Counted from the stretch's first letter, positions 1 to 11,443 are shown. The stretch: 64,000 nt of DNA from Riptortus pedestris (GCA_019009955.1 CM032228.1:206039001-206103000); one strand, 5' to 3'. A program made the numbers and translations. The notes: generated by a model not told the origin, from the sequence alone.

Positions 1-981
1 AATATCTTCGTTAATATTCGTTTTATCGAGAAAACGTTAAGAACATATTGTGTGTAGGATAAACTTACTGTGCTACATCGGTATTCAAATTAATATAGTA
101 AATTATGATGTTTTGACTTCCGCTTTCCCGGATTTTATTCGTGTTTCAAGAAAAGGGCTAAATATAATTGAAAAATTGCTCATGTATACATTAAGAGAAT
201 GAGCATTGTTAATATAAGAGATTTCATTCATTACTAATGCTCTCTGGGGTTGGGTTTTACTTCGACATCGAAACATAAATTCGTTAATATCTTCGTAGTA
301 TAGGTTTTGTCAGGAAAAAGTAAATAATGACTTGTGTTAACTTAATTAGATTTCCAAGGAAACCCATTTTTATCGGGTACAACGTTTCTAATTGCTACCG
401 AGTTCGGGGAACACGACTTACATTCTTCTCGGTTTTACAACAGATTGCCTCAGAATACAACCGTTTTATTTTCCTGGGAAACTAGATTTATTTGATCCCA
501 AGTTAGACAATAAATTCGGCAATATTCGTGCAATAGACAATCCACGCTTCTTGCTTGAAAATATAAATATGACTAATTTAAAGGAAATAATGTGACTATT
601 CAGTACTTCTTATTGTCTAATACTTATACTTCGAGAAGAAACCATTATTATATCAAATAATGTTTCAAAAACAGCAATTCTAAACATAAAATCGTCTAAC
701 TGCTTATATCTGGGGCATTTGTGATTTGATTGATGAATATGGCGGAATGATATGCTTCATCCGAACTTTATATTTACACGGGAAACCATTCCTACGTCAA
801 CTAGCCAACGACGGATTAGACGGCTAGCTTAAAATATAATAAGTGTAATACTTACAAATTCTTTTTTCTTAAATTACTCATAAAATTTAGCAACTTATAA
901 TGGAACATTTGAAAACCTTTTTTGCGGTATCTGTTACGATTTAAAAATTTACAGAAAAGGAAAAGATCATGGACTAATTTT
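1..981. other. AT-rich stretch without a recognisable gene
   Basis: I see no convincing coding segment. The phrase AATATCTTCGTTAATATTC at the left edge, with a similar phrase near 285-300, resembles the interior of the HINE-like family in reverse orientation (ATATCTCGGTTAATATTC), so this may be a very old relic. The 67-residue open segment at 392-595 has no recognisable motif and is probably chance. Confidence 0.4.
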
Positions 982-1102
982 AGCAGATTTCCCTTATGGG
1001 AAATCAGCTATTGAGGTCGTACTCATGACGTGATTTCGAAATTTTTCTTCAAATGTCCATCGATTCTACCCAGGAGATGACGAAAATGAGGTCCGTTCAA
1101 AA

Positions 1103-1154
<52 letters not shown>

Positions 1155-1917
1155 CTGTTACTGCACTAGCGGTCGCAATCAATGTTTAATGTAACGATTA
1201 ACGTAAACTCGATAGTCGCTTTATGTAAAAAGAAGGATCAAGTTCGTTAACGGTTGAGATCGGACGAGGGGGAGGGGGGGTTTAGAGAGGGAGAATTTTG
1301 AAAATTCGAAATATCTCCATTACTGTACTTCGGATCGAAAAATGTGAAGAATCATTGTTATAGGAATTTAAATTTTCTATAAATATTGTTATATACATTT
1401 ATTCATTATCTTGAATATTATCCGAGATATTTGCATTGTTCAGTTTTCAACCTTCAGCCAAACCCCACTTCTACTCATGTACCATAAACAATGCTCGGTT
1501 ATGTAATAAACCGCAACATTTGAAGCTTAAATACCGAATATTGTTTTTAAGAAACATTTATTATACGAGATACATGCAAATATGTTCTGGTGACCTCCCG
1601 CCCTTCTTAAGTTTTTGGAGTACTTAAATTTGATTGAGATAAAAATTATTCTGATTCATTATAAATTTCAGTACTAGATATAGTAAATAGGTTTCAATCA
1701 AATTAATAAGTTATATTCAGATATATTACAGTAATTGCTATTCTTTCCGGCAAGAAGGTGGCAGAACTGTTGTTTCCTGTCGGGAGGTTTCTTATTATCG
1801 TTTTTATTTATTCACTTAATATTCTCGGTGGTGTTGTGTTGCCGCTATGTAGATTTATCAATTATTAAACTTCACGCGGGAGATCTGCTTAGTTTACGCA
1901 GCCCCTGAGTGGCGGAC
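982..1917 (+). mobile_element. HINE-like non-autonomous rolling-circle element, long form
   Basis: Reference copy for the main family. The 5' end AGCAGATTTCCC is followed at once by its near-complement, giving a palindrome at 982-1009. The 3' end has GGGAGATCTGCT (about 1878-1889), a near inverted copy of the 5' terminus, then a hairpin of the form ACGCAG-CCC-CTGNGT, then GGCGGAC and a T run. A TA microsatellite sits about 120 bases inside the 5' end. These features (asymmetric terminal inverted repeats, 3' stem-loop, internal microsatellite, T-rich flanks) are those known for Helentron-associated HINE/DINE-1 elements. It has no protein; the 63-residue open segment at 1436-1627 lies inside the repeat. 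Family assignment is inference; repetition across the window is directly seen. Confidence 0.75.
1105..1150. repeat. (TA)n microsatellite inside a HINE-like copy
   Basis: Pure TA dinucleotides at the position where the other well-preserved copies of the family also carry TA, so it is part of the element's structure and not a random insertion. Confidence 0.9.
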
Positions 1918-2464
1918 TTTTTGTTTTGGATCGTGTAATTTTTCCTGCGTTTGACTAAAATACTAATAATTCTTGATTTCTCACATATATTGGACTGACA
2001 AACTAAAGCATTACGTTTTGTTTCTCTGGGAGTAGTTTTATGGTATAAAGAGAATTCCAGAAGAGCTACCCTGTAAATGTGATTGCCGACTTGATCAAAT
2101 ACGATACGTGTGCGATCATAAGTTCGGAGTTGAGTAGTAAGAACATATTTTTTTGGAAACAGTGCGCAAATTCAATTCATATGTTTAGTCACTTTGAGTT
2201 TAAAGATATACGGGGGCAGGCATACTAAGACATTTGGAAGTATGGAAGCAAGTCACAAGTGTCTAAAAAAACTCTCTAAACCAAAAATTCCCGTGCTAAC
2301 CCAGACTCTTCTGGTTCACAAAGTGCTCAATCATCATTACACTCCAATCATGGGCATGGTCTCAACAAATAAAATTTAATTGCAGAACAGTTTGAATTGA
2401 TAATAAATGCCATCAATGATCTAGGATATAAGACGTTCCCGAGCGAAGTAATATATTTGTTTTT
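1918..2464. other. Spacer between two HINE-like copies
   Basis: AT-rich spacer. A 61-residue open segment at 2194-2379 has no recognisable domain and I do not treat it as a gene. Confidence 0.4.
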
Positions 2465-2931
2465 AGTATACTTCCCTCAGGGAAAATCAGCTATTGACGT
2501 ACTACTTATGACGCAATTTTCAAAAAATCGAGATCGATCCAAATCGAGAGATGACCAAAATGAGGTCAGTTCAAAACTATAAATAATTTGTGTGTAAACC
2601 TCTGGCGGTTCCATTATTTGTTTGACCTTTACCAATCTCGATATTTTTGTTATCCGTAGTTATAGGACGGACTAAAAAAAGTGTTACAGAACCAATGTTA
2701 ATGAACTATCCATGCTCTACAATCGTTGTACTATATATATTGTAACTGAAATATATAACGAGTTATTAGTACTTTCGGGTTCGGACCTTCGTTTTTTCAG
2801 CCTTCAGTAAACTCCTATTTCTACTCTTCCGATTTTTATTTGAGAAATAGAGAATATATGGCCAGATAAGACCTGTTGTGAGTCATTTCAGCACTCGGGG
2901 AAACCTACTTAGCGTACGCTTCGTGATTGCC
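2465..2931 (+). mobile_element. Decayed HINE-like copy
   Basis: It begins with a degraded palindrome (ACTTCCCTCAGGGAAAATCAG) and continues with the diagnostic interior phrases for 'CTATTGA.GT', 'GACGCAATTTTC' and 'GATGACCAAAATGAGGT'. It ends with GGGGAAACCTACTTAGCGTA, a mutated form of the 3' subterminal repeat, followed by a T run. About half the length of the long form, so internally deleted; the TA tract is nearly gone. Confidence 0.6.
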
Positions 2932-3150
2932 ATTTTTTTTTTTTAATTCCACACTTCGTTAGGTGTATTGGTCACACTCAGTGACGATCTGATTTTGGTC
3001 TCGTTGATCATAGAAATATTTTCATTCAGGAAAACTTTGCATACAAAGATTTGTAATCGGCTATGGTATATTTCACTCAGTACGGAGCGTGCAAATTGTT
3101 ATTTTCTGAACTACAATTTATCTTGACGATACCTTAATGTTCCCTTAAAG

Positions 3151-3157
3151 TATAAAA
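3151..3157 (+). promoter_or_regulatory. Possible TATA box upstream of a small ORF
   Basis: TATAAAA lies about 55 bases upstream of the ATG at 3206, which would leave room for a transcription start near 3180. In DNA this AT-rich a TATAAAA is expected by chance fairly often, so the support is its spacing to an open, non-repetitive small ORF. Confidence 0.25.
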
Positions 3158-3205
3158 TATCGTGCTCCCTTTAGTAGTCCAGCTGATATAAACTATAGCA
3201 GAAAT

Positions 3206-3373
3206 ATGCCTACAAAGGAAGCCCTCGCTAAAGCTGAGGAAATTAGTAGAAGGTGGGAGTTCCATAATAACCAAGTGGACCTATTAAACTCTCAACTACC
3301 CGCTACAAAATTTAAAGCCCTCATTATCCGTTTTAGAGCTAGTCAAAGGAATAGGTTATCGGCTAGCTGCTAA
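3206..3373 (+). CDS. Small ORF, 55 codons, unknown
   Basis: ATG to TAA, 55 residues, rich in charged residues (start MPTKEALAKAEEISRRWEF, later KFKALIIRFRASQRNRL). It looks like an amphipathic helical, nucleic-acid-binding or gag-like peptide more than random AT-rich translation: few Ile/Lys/Asn homopolymer runs, balanced third positions, and a GC content visibly higher than its flanks. A TATA-like box lies at 3151. I recognise no family. It could be a complete micropeptide, a first exon, or the start of an old retroelement gag gene. Confidence 0.35.
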   Translation: MPTKEALAKAEEISRRWEFHNNQVDLLNSQLPATKFKALIIRFRASQRNRLSASC

Positions 3374-3578
3374 GCCATTTATCTCATTACCAAGATTTAC
3401 TTTCATTATCTTCCTAATTCTTAACAAAATATTAATATAAATTTTGTTTATATTTTGGGACAAAAGAAATGTTAATAAATGAAAGAGTTGTATGATCAAA
3501 TACGATGAGTTTTGTACCATATTCAGACACGACGAACCTCAATGGCTTACCGGGTTGGAAAAATATGAAGCGCTATTG

Positions 3579-3581
<3 letters not shown>

Positions 3582-3623
<42 letters not shown>
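3582..3623. repeat. (TA)n microsatellite
   Basis: TA tract followed by a phrase like CTATGTAAAAAA then GATCAAAATG, which resembles the HINE-like interior just after its TA tract, so it may mark a nearly erased copy. Confidence 0.7.
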
Positions 3624-3626
<3 letters not shown>

Positions 3627-4099
3627 CCATTTCTATGTAAAAAAAAAAAGATCAAAATGCCAGCTAGTTATGAGGTATTTAGTGACTCAGTTTCTCAAAG
3701 TGAAAATATCATGAGTTGGAGTGGGGCGTTCTTTGGCTGAATAAAAATAATGCAAATATCTGGGAGAATGTTGAGATTCAGAAAAAAAAATATGCATAAG
3801 CAGAAATATTTAAAGAATGTTAAACAAGCAGTTTACGACCAATTTTTTAATCCGGTTGATATAACTGAAATCCCCCCTCATGGTCTGCTATTAGCCAACT
3901 AGTTGGTCTGATCTTTACTTTTGTATAAAAAGGTTAAATTGTAGGATGAGGTTAACAAAAAAAAACCATGTAATTAAGAACATAAATCTTAATTAATGAC
4001 AGCACACCGAACATAGTAAACGAACAGTAAAACCTATATTCTATATTTGTTTGGAATAGAACGTTCCATGGTACATCAGCTCATCCTTAATATCAGATA

Positions 4100-5095
4100 A
4101 ATGTCAGTGACCACGTGTCCTCCTGAATACTTAAAGAAGCAAATATCTGACCACTTGATATTGCAGCCACTCGAATATATAATCCCAATAAAGTTACTCG
4201 AAACTTGACCACTAGACATCCCAAGATTGTTAATTTAATTTTTTCAACCTCAGCTTCTTGAAGGTCAATTTTATGACCTTTCACAAAAGCCACTTACCCT
4301 CCTACTAAATTCTCATCTAAGCTGACCACTTGACCTCCAACTAAAGCCACACCTAAGCTAATCACTTAACCTCGCTTTAAATTCACACTAAAGCTGACCA
4401 CGTGTCCTCCTATTAACGCTACAACTAAGCTGACCACTTGACATCCCAATAAAGCCACTCGAAACCTGACCACTTGACATCCCAATAAAGTTACTCGAAA
4501 CTTCACCACTAGACATCCCAATAAAGCCACTCGAAACCTGACCACTAGACATCCCAATAAAGCCACTCGAAACCTGACCACTAGACATCCCAATAAAGCC
4601 ACTCGAAACCTGACCACTAGACATCCCAATAAAGCCACTCGAAACCTGACCACTAGACATCCCAATAAAGCCACTCGAAACCTGACCACTTGACATCCCA
4701 ATAAAGCCACTCGAAACCTGACCACTAGACATCACAATAAAGCCACTCGAAACCTGACCACTAGACATCCCAATAAAGCCACTCGAAACCTGACCACTAG
4801 ACATCCCAATAAAGCCACTCGAAACCTGACCACTAGACATCACAATAAAGCCACTCGAAACCTGACCACTAGACATCCCAATAAAGCCACTCGAAACCTG
4901 ACCAATTGACATCCCAATAAAGCCACTCGAAACCTGACTACTTGTCATCCACATAAAGCCACTCGAAACCTGGCCACTTGCCATCCCAATAAAGCCACAC
5001 GAAACCTGACCACTTGCCATTCCTGTAAACCTACACTAAAGCAGACCACTTGACCTCCTACTATAACCACAACTAAACTGACCACTGAAAGCTCT
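4100..5095. repeat. 36-bp minisatellite array
   Basis: Tandem units of exactly 36 bases. From about 4297 to 5089 the phase never shifts, about 22 units without a net insertion or deletion. The core (4441-5052, 17 units) is highly uniform, carrying CCCAATAAAGCCACTCGAAA then CCTGACCACTAGACAT. Outer units are diverged toward CTGACCACTTGACCTCC variants; a few left-edge units (4100-4260) are out of phase. Because 36 is a multiple of three, the minus strand stays open in more than one frame: a 210-residue frame (4388-5020) reads as repeated 12-mers MSSGQVSSGFIG and a second 119-residue frame (4366-4725) is also open. Two open frames at once point to repeat structure, not coding. No start context, splice signal or domain supports a gene. 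Confidence 0.9.
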
Positions 5096-5169
5096 ATAAA
5101 GCTTACCAGTTGACCGCGTGTTCAGCATAAGTTTATTTTTAAGTTCCAATATTTTGAGTACTACAGCTG

Positions 5170-5181
5170 AAATATATATAT

Positions 5182-5221
<40 letters not shown>

Positions 5222-5401
5222 CATTTTAAGTTATTTTAGAGAAATAAGAAATTTTACATTTATCGAATGAGGCATCCTTTGAGAAATATATATATATAAT
5301 TATTATATATATATATAATATATATATATATTATATATATATATATTATATATATAATTATATATATATATATATATAATTATATATATATATATATAAT
5401 T
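5170..5401. repeat. TA-rich low-complexity tract
   Basis: TA runs at about 5170-5218, then a compound TA/ATT tract at about 5287-5400 in which TATATA blocks alternate with AATTA spacers. Nothing else is visible. Confidence 0.85.
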
Positions 5402-8400
5402 TAGTTAAAAATAACAAAATAACTGTCAAAACATATTCAAATATATTTCCTCATTTAACCAGACGAGACGGGATAAACATGGTCAACATAAAGGAGAAAG
5501 GGACAAAGGATTTCATGCCGGATGCACCCTCTTGTCCTTATATAAATCTAAATACGTTAGCGTAAAATATTGAAAAACTTTTAGGAAATTTCTTTTTCTT
5601 TTCCCTCCTACTTCTTTTTATTTAAAACTGAGTAAATTGAGAAAAGCCCTTAATCAGATTTCTTCCTAAAGAGCAGGGGTATATAGCTAGTTTAAAGTTG
5701 CTAACTACTTCCCAAGTCAATTCAAACTTGGCCCCTGACCCTCTGGCTAAAACTAATACCTCCCTCATTCATTCATTAGGTGAGCAAAGAATCAGTTCGA
5801 ATTAGGACAGCTGGTGAACATGGAAGCTCGTCCTATTAACCTTTAACATTTAACACCTTCTGCCCTTTTATTATTTATGGCATTCACCCGTAAATAACGT
5901 TTTCCAAAACAGAACTTTTGGCCGGCGAATTTAAAGGTCCCATCATCATGTAGTTTGTTCCTAGCAAAGGCTGTACGTCTATTAAATCAAACCAGAGTTG
6001 ATTGGATTACCAAAAGTTGGTAGGACGTATTACTCGATAACTTTAGACGTTCACTAAATCCAAATATGCTATTTGACTTCGTTTCAAACTAGATTTATTT
6101 CCTTTTTTCTTGGACTCATAAACAAACATATAACGTACACTTATTTTACAAATTGTATTTTTGTATTAGTTGCAGTATTCTAGGATGAACTAGCTTTGAT
6201 CCTCTAGGACCACCCAATCAGTACCAGTTATGAGCTTCTCTCACATTTCTTCATATTATCCTCTAAAATATTTTTTTTGAGAATTAGTCGATAATATTTT
6301 TAAAAGCTAGTCTGTGTAATACACAGCCTTCTACGAAATACAGTGCATATCGGTTATCAGATTTCAACGGAATTAATCCTTCTAACCTTCTTTGAATCAA
6401 TTTTGATTAGCTTTGGCAAGATATCTGGACCTAAATACAAATGAATATGTAATTACGTATCTCACCCAAATCAAAAATGAAGTCTTAGAATGTCAAAAAT
6501 TCATGTTTAGGGCTTTTTAATATCTAATTTTTCACCCCCTTTAGGTTTAGGGAGAAGTGGAATTAAAGTCAAATAAATTACTATTGTCCACTAGAAAATC
6601 AAAATGACTCTTAGTTTTACCAAATTTATTAAGATCAACGCTTTAACTAACTCGGCTATTCTAAGCGCCTTCTTGTATTTCTTCAAAGAAGTCCACACAA
6701 GTGAAGTAGCATAAACAGATGTAATAAAGGATTATGAAAGGAAAAAGGTAAGATTATACTATAAGTATAGGACCGCTCACTCCCCTGCAATGAGTTTTGT
6801 AAAGGTATGAAGGCTGAGAAACGTTTTAAAATAATAGCCATATACTAAGATAAAGAACTACAAAAGATGTGCTACGCTGCGACAAATGACCATGCAATCA
6901 CAGGTTCCTGATTTGGCATCACCCTTCATTATCATTTGATCAATAAAAAGGCTTAGAAAACATGTAGCAAATTTAAAAAAAAATAAAAATAAACAGTTAT
7001 ACGTTCCACGCATAGAAACGAAAATATTGACAATTTTTGAACGATCGCGTTAGATGATCGCGGTAGATGAAATCTGACTACGCCCATAACGACTTTGACC
7101 TATCATTTTTACGTAAAACCATTAAATATCGTGATAAGTAGTGATCGAATTAGAAAACTGCATGTATAAATTTCTACAGGCTTCATATAAGATTTTTTTT
7201 TCCAAAATCGATGCAAATAGTACAAATTCAATGACAGATTTCTCTGATAAAAACAGATAAATGTTTCTTTTGGTTAGAAAGAAATCGTTACAACATTTCC
7301 ACTCAATACTTATATTCACTATGTTCTTCATGGTAAAAAAAGTAACTTAATTTCATTGAATATATATATAATCAAAAGAATGGACTCACACGAGCGTAAC
7401 TGAGTAAATCTAATTTGTTATAAAATCAAATGAAATTCGTTTCAATGATGCACTTAATATAAAAGGTTACCGTTACTTCACTTTGTATAACAAAAAAGTA
7501 ATTACATTATGGGAATAACGAACATGTTTTCCCTTTGTTCCCCAGGTTTTATTCAATTACGTTTTCAGTTTATCAGTACCATACTGAAATCATACTGCAG
7601 TAACTGGCCCCAAGCTTGAACTGAGAAAAACTGTCCAGTTTCAAGAACCATTTGTTTCATTTTTGAATTTGTAAATATCCACATCCGCCGTTCTTGACGT
7701 AAATACCTACGTAAAAGCTAAAAGAAGTCTTATCTATGGTCTGAATAAAAATAAGTTTAAAACTAACTGCTAAGTGTTACATCTTGGTTGGTTCTGCTGT
7801 TTAGCCAAAAAACAAACCAGTCAGAGTGGTAGCAGCTAGGATCCTCCAATTTCGGGGCCGCAAGTCCTGCCAAGGGAAATCCAACCACCTCAGGTCCTCT
7901 CACTACCAATGGTAACGTTGAGCCGGTAGGTCTTCATTCAACTTGCTCTACTTGGATATGTTATAATTACCAAAGTCGCTAAACCATTCCTACCTTATAT
8001 GTTGACATGTTTTCTAACAGACCAAAAAATATTTCTCAGAGTTCTCTGAATTAGAAAATTATTTCAAAACAAAGTCCTTTTAACCGTCGTTTGTATATTG
8101 AAAAAAAAAATCCAATACTGGATGGAGTCTTGAAAAGGAGGGACCTTTTTGCTTTGCATTGAGACATTCTGAAACACACTCTAAATCGTAGTCCGTAACA
8201 TTCCCGTCGTAAGTACTATACTTAACAAAATTAATCGTAATTATATTCAAAGTACGATTACATATTATAGAGCTATAACTATTTTGAAGTGCTTTGCAGT
8301 GTATATCCCGTAGAGGAACTATGGAAGAGGCCCACTTTAATACTGATTAGAAAGCTTTATTAATCTTCCTAATTAATTACATTTTTTAAATCATCTAAGA

Positions 8401-8411
8401 TAATGTCAACT
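5402..8411. other. 3 kb without a recognisable gene or repeat
   Basis: AT-rich sequence with short open segments only, for example 7122-7331 on the minus strand, none with a domain. Two patches (about 5490-5830 and 7800-7960) are visibly less AT-rich and less simple than their surroundings and might be constrained non-coding DNA or old unrecognised repeats. Confidence 0.4.
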
Positions 8412-8496
8412 TTTAGTATATATATGGGACGAAATGTTTGAAATTCGAGTCATCAGGACAACTTCTATTGACGATTCTCTTTAATCGAAATCTGCT
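8412..8496 (-). mobile_element. HINE-like 5' end fragment
   Basis: Read on the minus strand it starts TAGCAGATTTCGATTAAAGA (T of the T run included), then keeps the order of landmarks of the family (GTTGTCCTGATGACTCGA, then AATTTC..., then TATATATA). Strongly diverged; the T run flank (poly-A on the plus strand, 8501-8515) is retained. No 3' half found. Confidence 0.5.
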
Positions 8497-8662
8497 ACTC
8501 AAAAAAAAAAAAAAATGTTGTGTACCTTTGATTTTTGGCTGTAACAGAGCAACAGGAAATCTCTTAATATGTAAAATATTCATTTAATCCGTGGATGATA
8601 ATGGAGAGGTTGGGTGGAAATATGGAAATCCTGGCAGAGCCGAGCCGTGAGAGTGTCACCGG

Positions 8663-8876
8663 CTAAATGGAATTCGTTAGCATATGTAAGCTAGCATCAA
8701 CAGGGTTCAGCTCTGTTTGCCTTTTTTCCACCAAAATGCTATTCCTCACAAATCCACGTATATGTAAACCTCTTAGCTCCGCGCAGCCTTCTACATTTTT
8801 AGCTCTTTGGCAAAACAGTTTGTAACCTCTGTGCCTCACAATACAGCAGGCATCGCAGATGGTCACAAAAGCTGTT
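8663..8876 (-). CDS. Candidate last exon, cysteine-rich, unknown
   Basis: On the minus strand an acceptor-like sequence (TTTTTGATGTATAACAG) ends at about 8877 and is followed by an open frame of about 69 codons to a TAG at 8663-8665. Visible residues include a cluster CDACC near the start, then single Cys about 11 and 20 residues on, and a Lys/Arg pattern (RHRGYKLFCQ, VEKRQTEL). Base composition is clearly less AT-rich than the flanks. The Cys spacing recalls secreted peptides, but it does not fit the crustacean hyperglycaemic hormone pattern, lacking one required cysteine. An ATG at 8864-8866 could also start a stand-alone 67-residue ORF. I cannot assign a function; chance is possible. Confidence 0.3.
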
Positions 8877-9284
8877 ATACATCAAAAATATACACATACA
8901 AAATATAAAATATACATCATTTTAAAATTTAAAAACTACTATATTCATTTATTTTTAAATGTTTAAGTAATTTAGTGGGTTAAAATTACAAAATTATACC
9001 ATCGCTCTACGATTGAAGACTACTTGCGAATAATTAATAAAGTTGAATTCATGGCAAATGTAAACTACTGTGTATAGCTTCAAATTATTTTTATTAAGTG
9101 TCCTTTCCAATAATGATAAACTGAATAAAGTAGAAACTAATTTAATTAATTGAACTAATAAATTATTAAAGTTGATAACAACATGAAACAATAAATAGAA
9201 TATAAAGCTTCATCTCTGTACTTCATTGAATAAATTAAAAGAGTAAGATAAAATAATGTGCATTTTAAATACCATCTTATTTTT
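8877..9284. other. AT-rich spacer
   Basis: Low-complexity AT-rich sequence; the 65-residue minus-strand open segment at 8994-9191 is composed mostly of Leu/Asn/Val and is probably chance. Confidence 0.4.
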
Positions 9285-9500
9285 TGATTTATTGACGCCC
9301 ACTTTATGCTACTAAGGCTAATTGGGATGGGTTATCTACACGTTACCACTCTTTTCTAACCAGGATGGGACTAAGGATTTTATTTAATGAGTTCGTCGCT
9401 AAATAAATTCCTATTTTCCCAGGTGGGAATTGAACTCGCCGCTCTAGGTTTACTATGTGAGATTAAAGCCTTTAACTCACTTGGCTAACCAGAGCCCCAA
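9285..9500 (-). mobile_element. tRNA-derived SINE, near full length
   Basis: Read on the minus strand it begins GGGGCTCTGGTTAGCCAAGT, with an A-box-like GGTTAGCCAAGTG, then GCGAGTTCAATTCCCACC, a good B-box-like element. These are the internal RNA polymerase III promoter parts inherited from a tRNA. The body continues with AACTCATTAAATAAAATCC and CCCATCCTGGTTAGAAAAG, and ends AAAGTGGGCGTCAATAAAT. Best copy of a family seen again at 45005-45212, 23633-23812, 42015-42112 and 48074-48195. Probably mobilised by a LINE in trans; which one is unknown. Confidence 0.7.
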
Positions 9501-9579
9501 ATATTGTCTTAGTAATACCATGAAATAATAATAATAATAACTGCCCTCGACATCGTCAGGTAGTGCGAGCGGTGCCCCA

Positions 9580-10237
9580 ATGTTGTATGGCTCCGTAAGA
9601 ATCCCGACTGCACCAACGGTCTATAATTCAAGCTCTGACTTCAGAGTGGCGTGCTATCTAGGGAAAGTTCGAGAAAAAACTTCTCAGGACAAAAGCCAAC
9701 AAAGTCTGGGTATTCTACAATGGCAGCGACGATTAGAGAAAAAGACAGCTGACCTTCGGAAGAGAATTGGTATCTTGACTAACTTCCTGTGTAATCCCGA
9801 TGGTGCCAGTACCAAGCTTAAAGGTAAAATTGATGAATTTATTGTTCTTCACCCAGGCTTGGTAAATGAGAACGATCTTATTGAGACTCTACGAACCTAT
9901 TTAGATAAAGAAAAGCAACGGCTTGCTGTATATGCTAATAGGATACGGAGATACAAAGAATCACATATGAGGAAGAAACAAAATGCACTATTTTGCACGC
10001 AAGAAAAATATTTTTACCGCAGCATTGGCACAAACATGGTTAAGAAGCAAATAGATTGTATTGCCAACGATTTGACCAATTATTGGACAAATATTTGGGA
10101 AGTACCTGTGACTCATAGAAGTGTACAATGGGTAAAAGATCTCACACACAGCTTAAAAAATGTTCCTGAAATGGCAGATGACGGCATATCGGCTGAAGAA
10201 GTGACACAAGCATTAAAAAAATGTATAACTGGAAATG
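9580..10237 (+). pseudogene. R2-like Pol, N-terminal segment
   Basis: About 220 residues in frame 1 preceding the RT core. Contains Lys/Arg-rich helices such as RLAVYANRIRRYKESH and RKKQNALFCTQEKYFYR, a signature of R2-like Pol proteins ahead of the fingers, then EVTQALKKC. The frame runs on to 10302, but the family pattern is lost after the A run at 10215-10222, so the shift lies near there. No 5' UTR or true start is identifiable; the TTG/ATG at 9580 is only the first open codon. Confidence 0.8.
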
Positions 10238-10652
10238 CCCCAGTCGGGATGGAATTCAGAATTATTGGTTCAAGCATTTTACATGCCTACATCACATGTT
10301 AGCTAGATGTTATTCAGATTTATTGACAAGCCATGTTACAATAACTGAAGATTTCGCTGAGGGTGTGACCTATATGATTCCGAAAAAGGAAGGTCACTTA
10401 GAACCTACAGATTACAGACCCATTACTTGCTTAAATGGAATCTATAAACTATTTACATCTATAATTAGTGCTAAAATAAATAGCCATCTTGTTCCCAATG
10501 GGCTTTTTGCCCCAGAACAGTTAGGCTGTAAAAGTGGTGCTAAGGCATGTAAAGAGTTATTAGTTATAGATTCATTTATAGCGTCTCAGGTCTCCAAAAA
10601 ACAGCGGAATATTTCTATAGCATGGATTGACTACAAGAAAGCGTATGTCTGA
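10221..10652 (+). pseudogene. R2-like Pol, RT fingers and palm to motif A
   Basis: About 143 residues in frame 3. Shows the family landmarks NWKCP.RDGIQNYWFKHF, LARCY, EGVTYMIPKKEG, DYRPITCLNGIYKLFTS, EQLGCKSGAKACKELL and the motif A line WIDYKKAY, with its catalytic Asp kept. A TGA at 10650-10652 follows immediately after motif A. The same frame stays recognisable past the stop (PHNWLIEVLKVYK) up to about 10715. Confidence 0.85.
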
Positions 10653-11443
10653 GTACCTCATAATTGGCTAATTGAAGTCTTAAAGGTTTATAAAGTTGCT
10701 CCAAATGTAACCAATTTTTGTCGCGTTTAATGGCAACATGGAAAACTTCGCTTAGCATTGGAAAGGGGAAGACAATATTCCAGAGCGAGACAATTAAAAT
10801 GAAAAGAGGTATTTACCAAGGTGACAGTCTCAGCCCCTTGTGGTTTTGCTTAGCAATAAATCCCATGAGCCAAATAATTCGAGACAGTGAATACGGTTAC
10901 GAAATTTCTATAGGTAAAAATGAATCTAAAGTAAGCCATAGCCTTTATATGGATGACATGAAGTTATATGCAAAGACACCTACCCAGTTGCAAAGCATGA
11001 TAGGCATAATAAAGAATTATAGTGATTCTATTGGTATGTCTTTTGGGTTAGATAAATGTGCTGTCTTGCATATTTCACGAGGTCAGAAAATGACTACAGA
11101 TAATATAATAGTTTCTGATGAAACCTATATTCACGAACTAGAAAGGACTGAGTCATACAAATATCTTGGTTTTCAACAGCATCTCAAAATAGCGAAAAAG
11201 GATGTAAAAGACCAATTAAAAAATGAATTTATTAAGCACTTGCGACTTATTGTTAACAGCTATCTTTCAAGCCGCTATATAATAAAAGCAGTTAATTCAT
11301 GTTCGATACCATCTCTTATCTATAGTTTTGGCATAATAAAATGGTCTGACAGTACTCTTGATGAGTTGGATAGGCTCATAAGAACGGACATGACAAAAGC
11401 CAGAATGCACCATCCGATCTCATCTATGGCCATGCTGTATTAA
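10653..11443 (+). pseudogene. R2-like Pol, RT palm with YMDD and thumb
   Basis: Frame 3 to about 10715, then frame 2 from 10718. Contains RGIYQGDSLSPLWFCLAINP (motif B region), YMDD at 10946-10957 (the motif C catalytic pair, with Met where many R2-like enzymes have Ala), ESYKYLGFQQ (motif D/E region) and the thumb with YSFGIIKWSDSTLDELDRLI. It closes at TAA 11441-11443, but the same frame carries recognisable sequence beyond (RKQVGRGLLNI), so this stop is a lesion. Confidence 0.85.

Noticed and set aside
4388..5020. 210-codon minus-strand open frame as a repeat protein gene
   Set aside because: It is a translation of the 36-bp minisatellite; a second frame is open over the same units and there is no gene context.
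8663..8876. Crustacean hyperglycaemic hormone family exon
   Set aside because: Cys spacing is off by one in one interval and one required Cys is missing; kept only as an unknown candidate.
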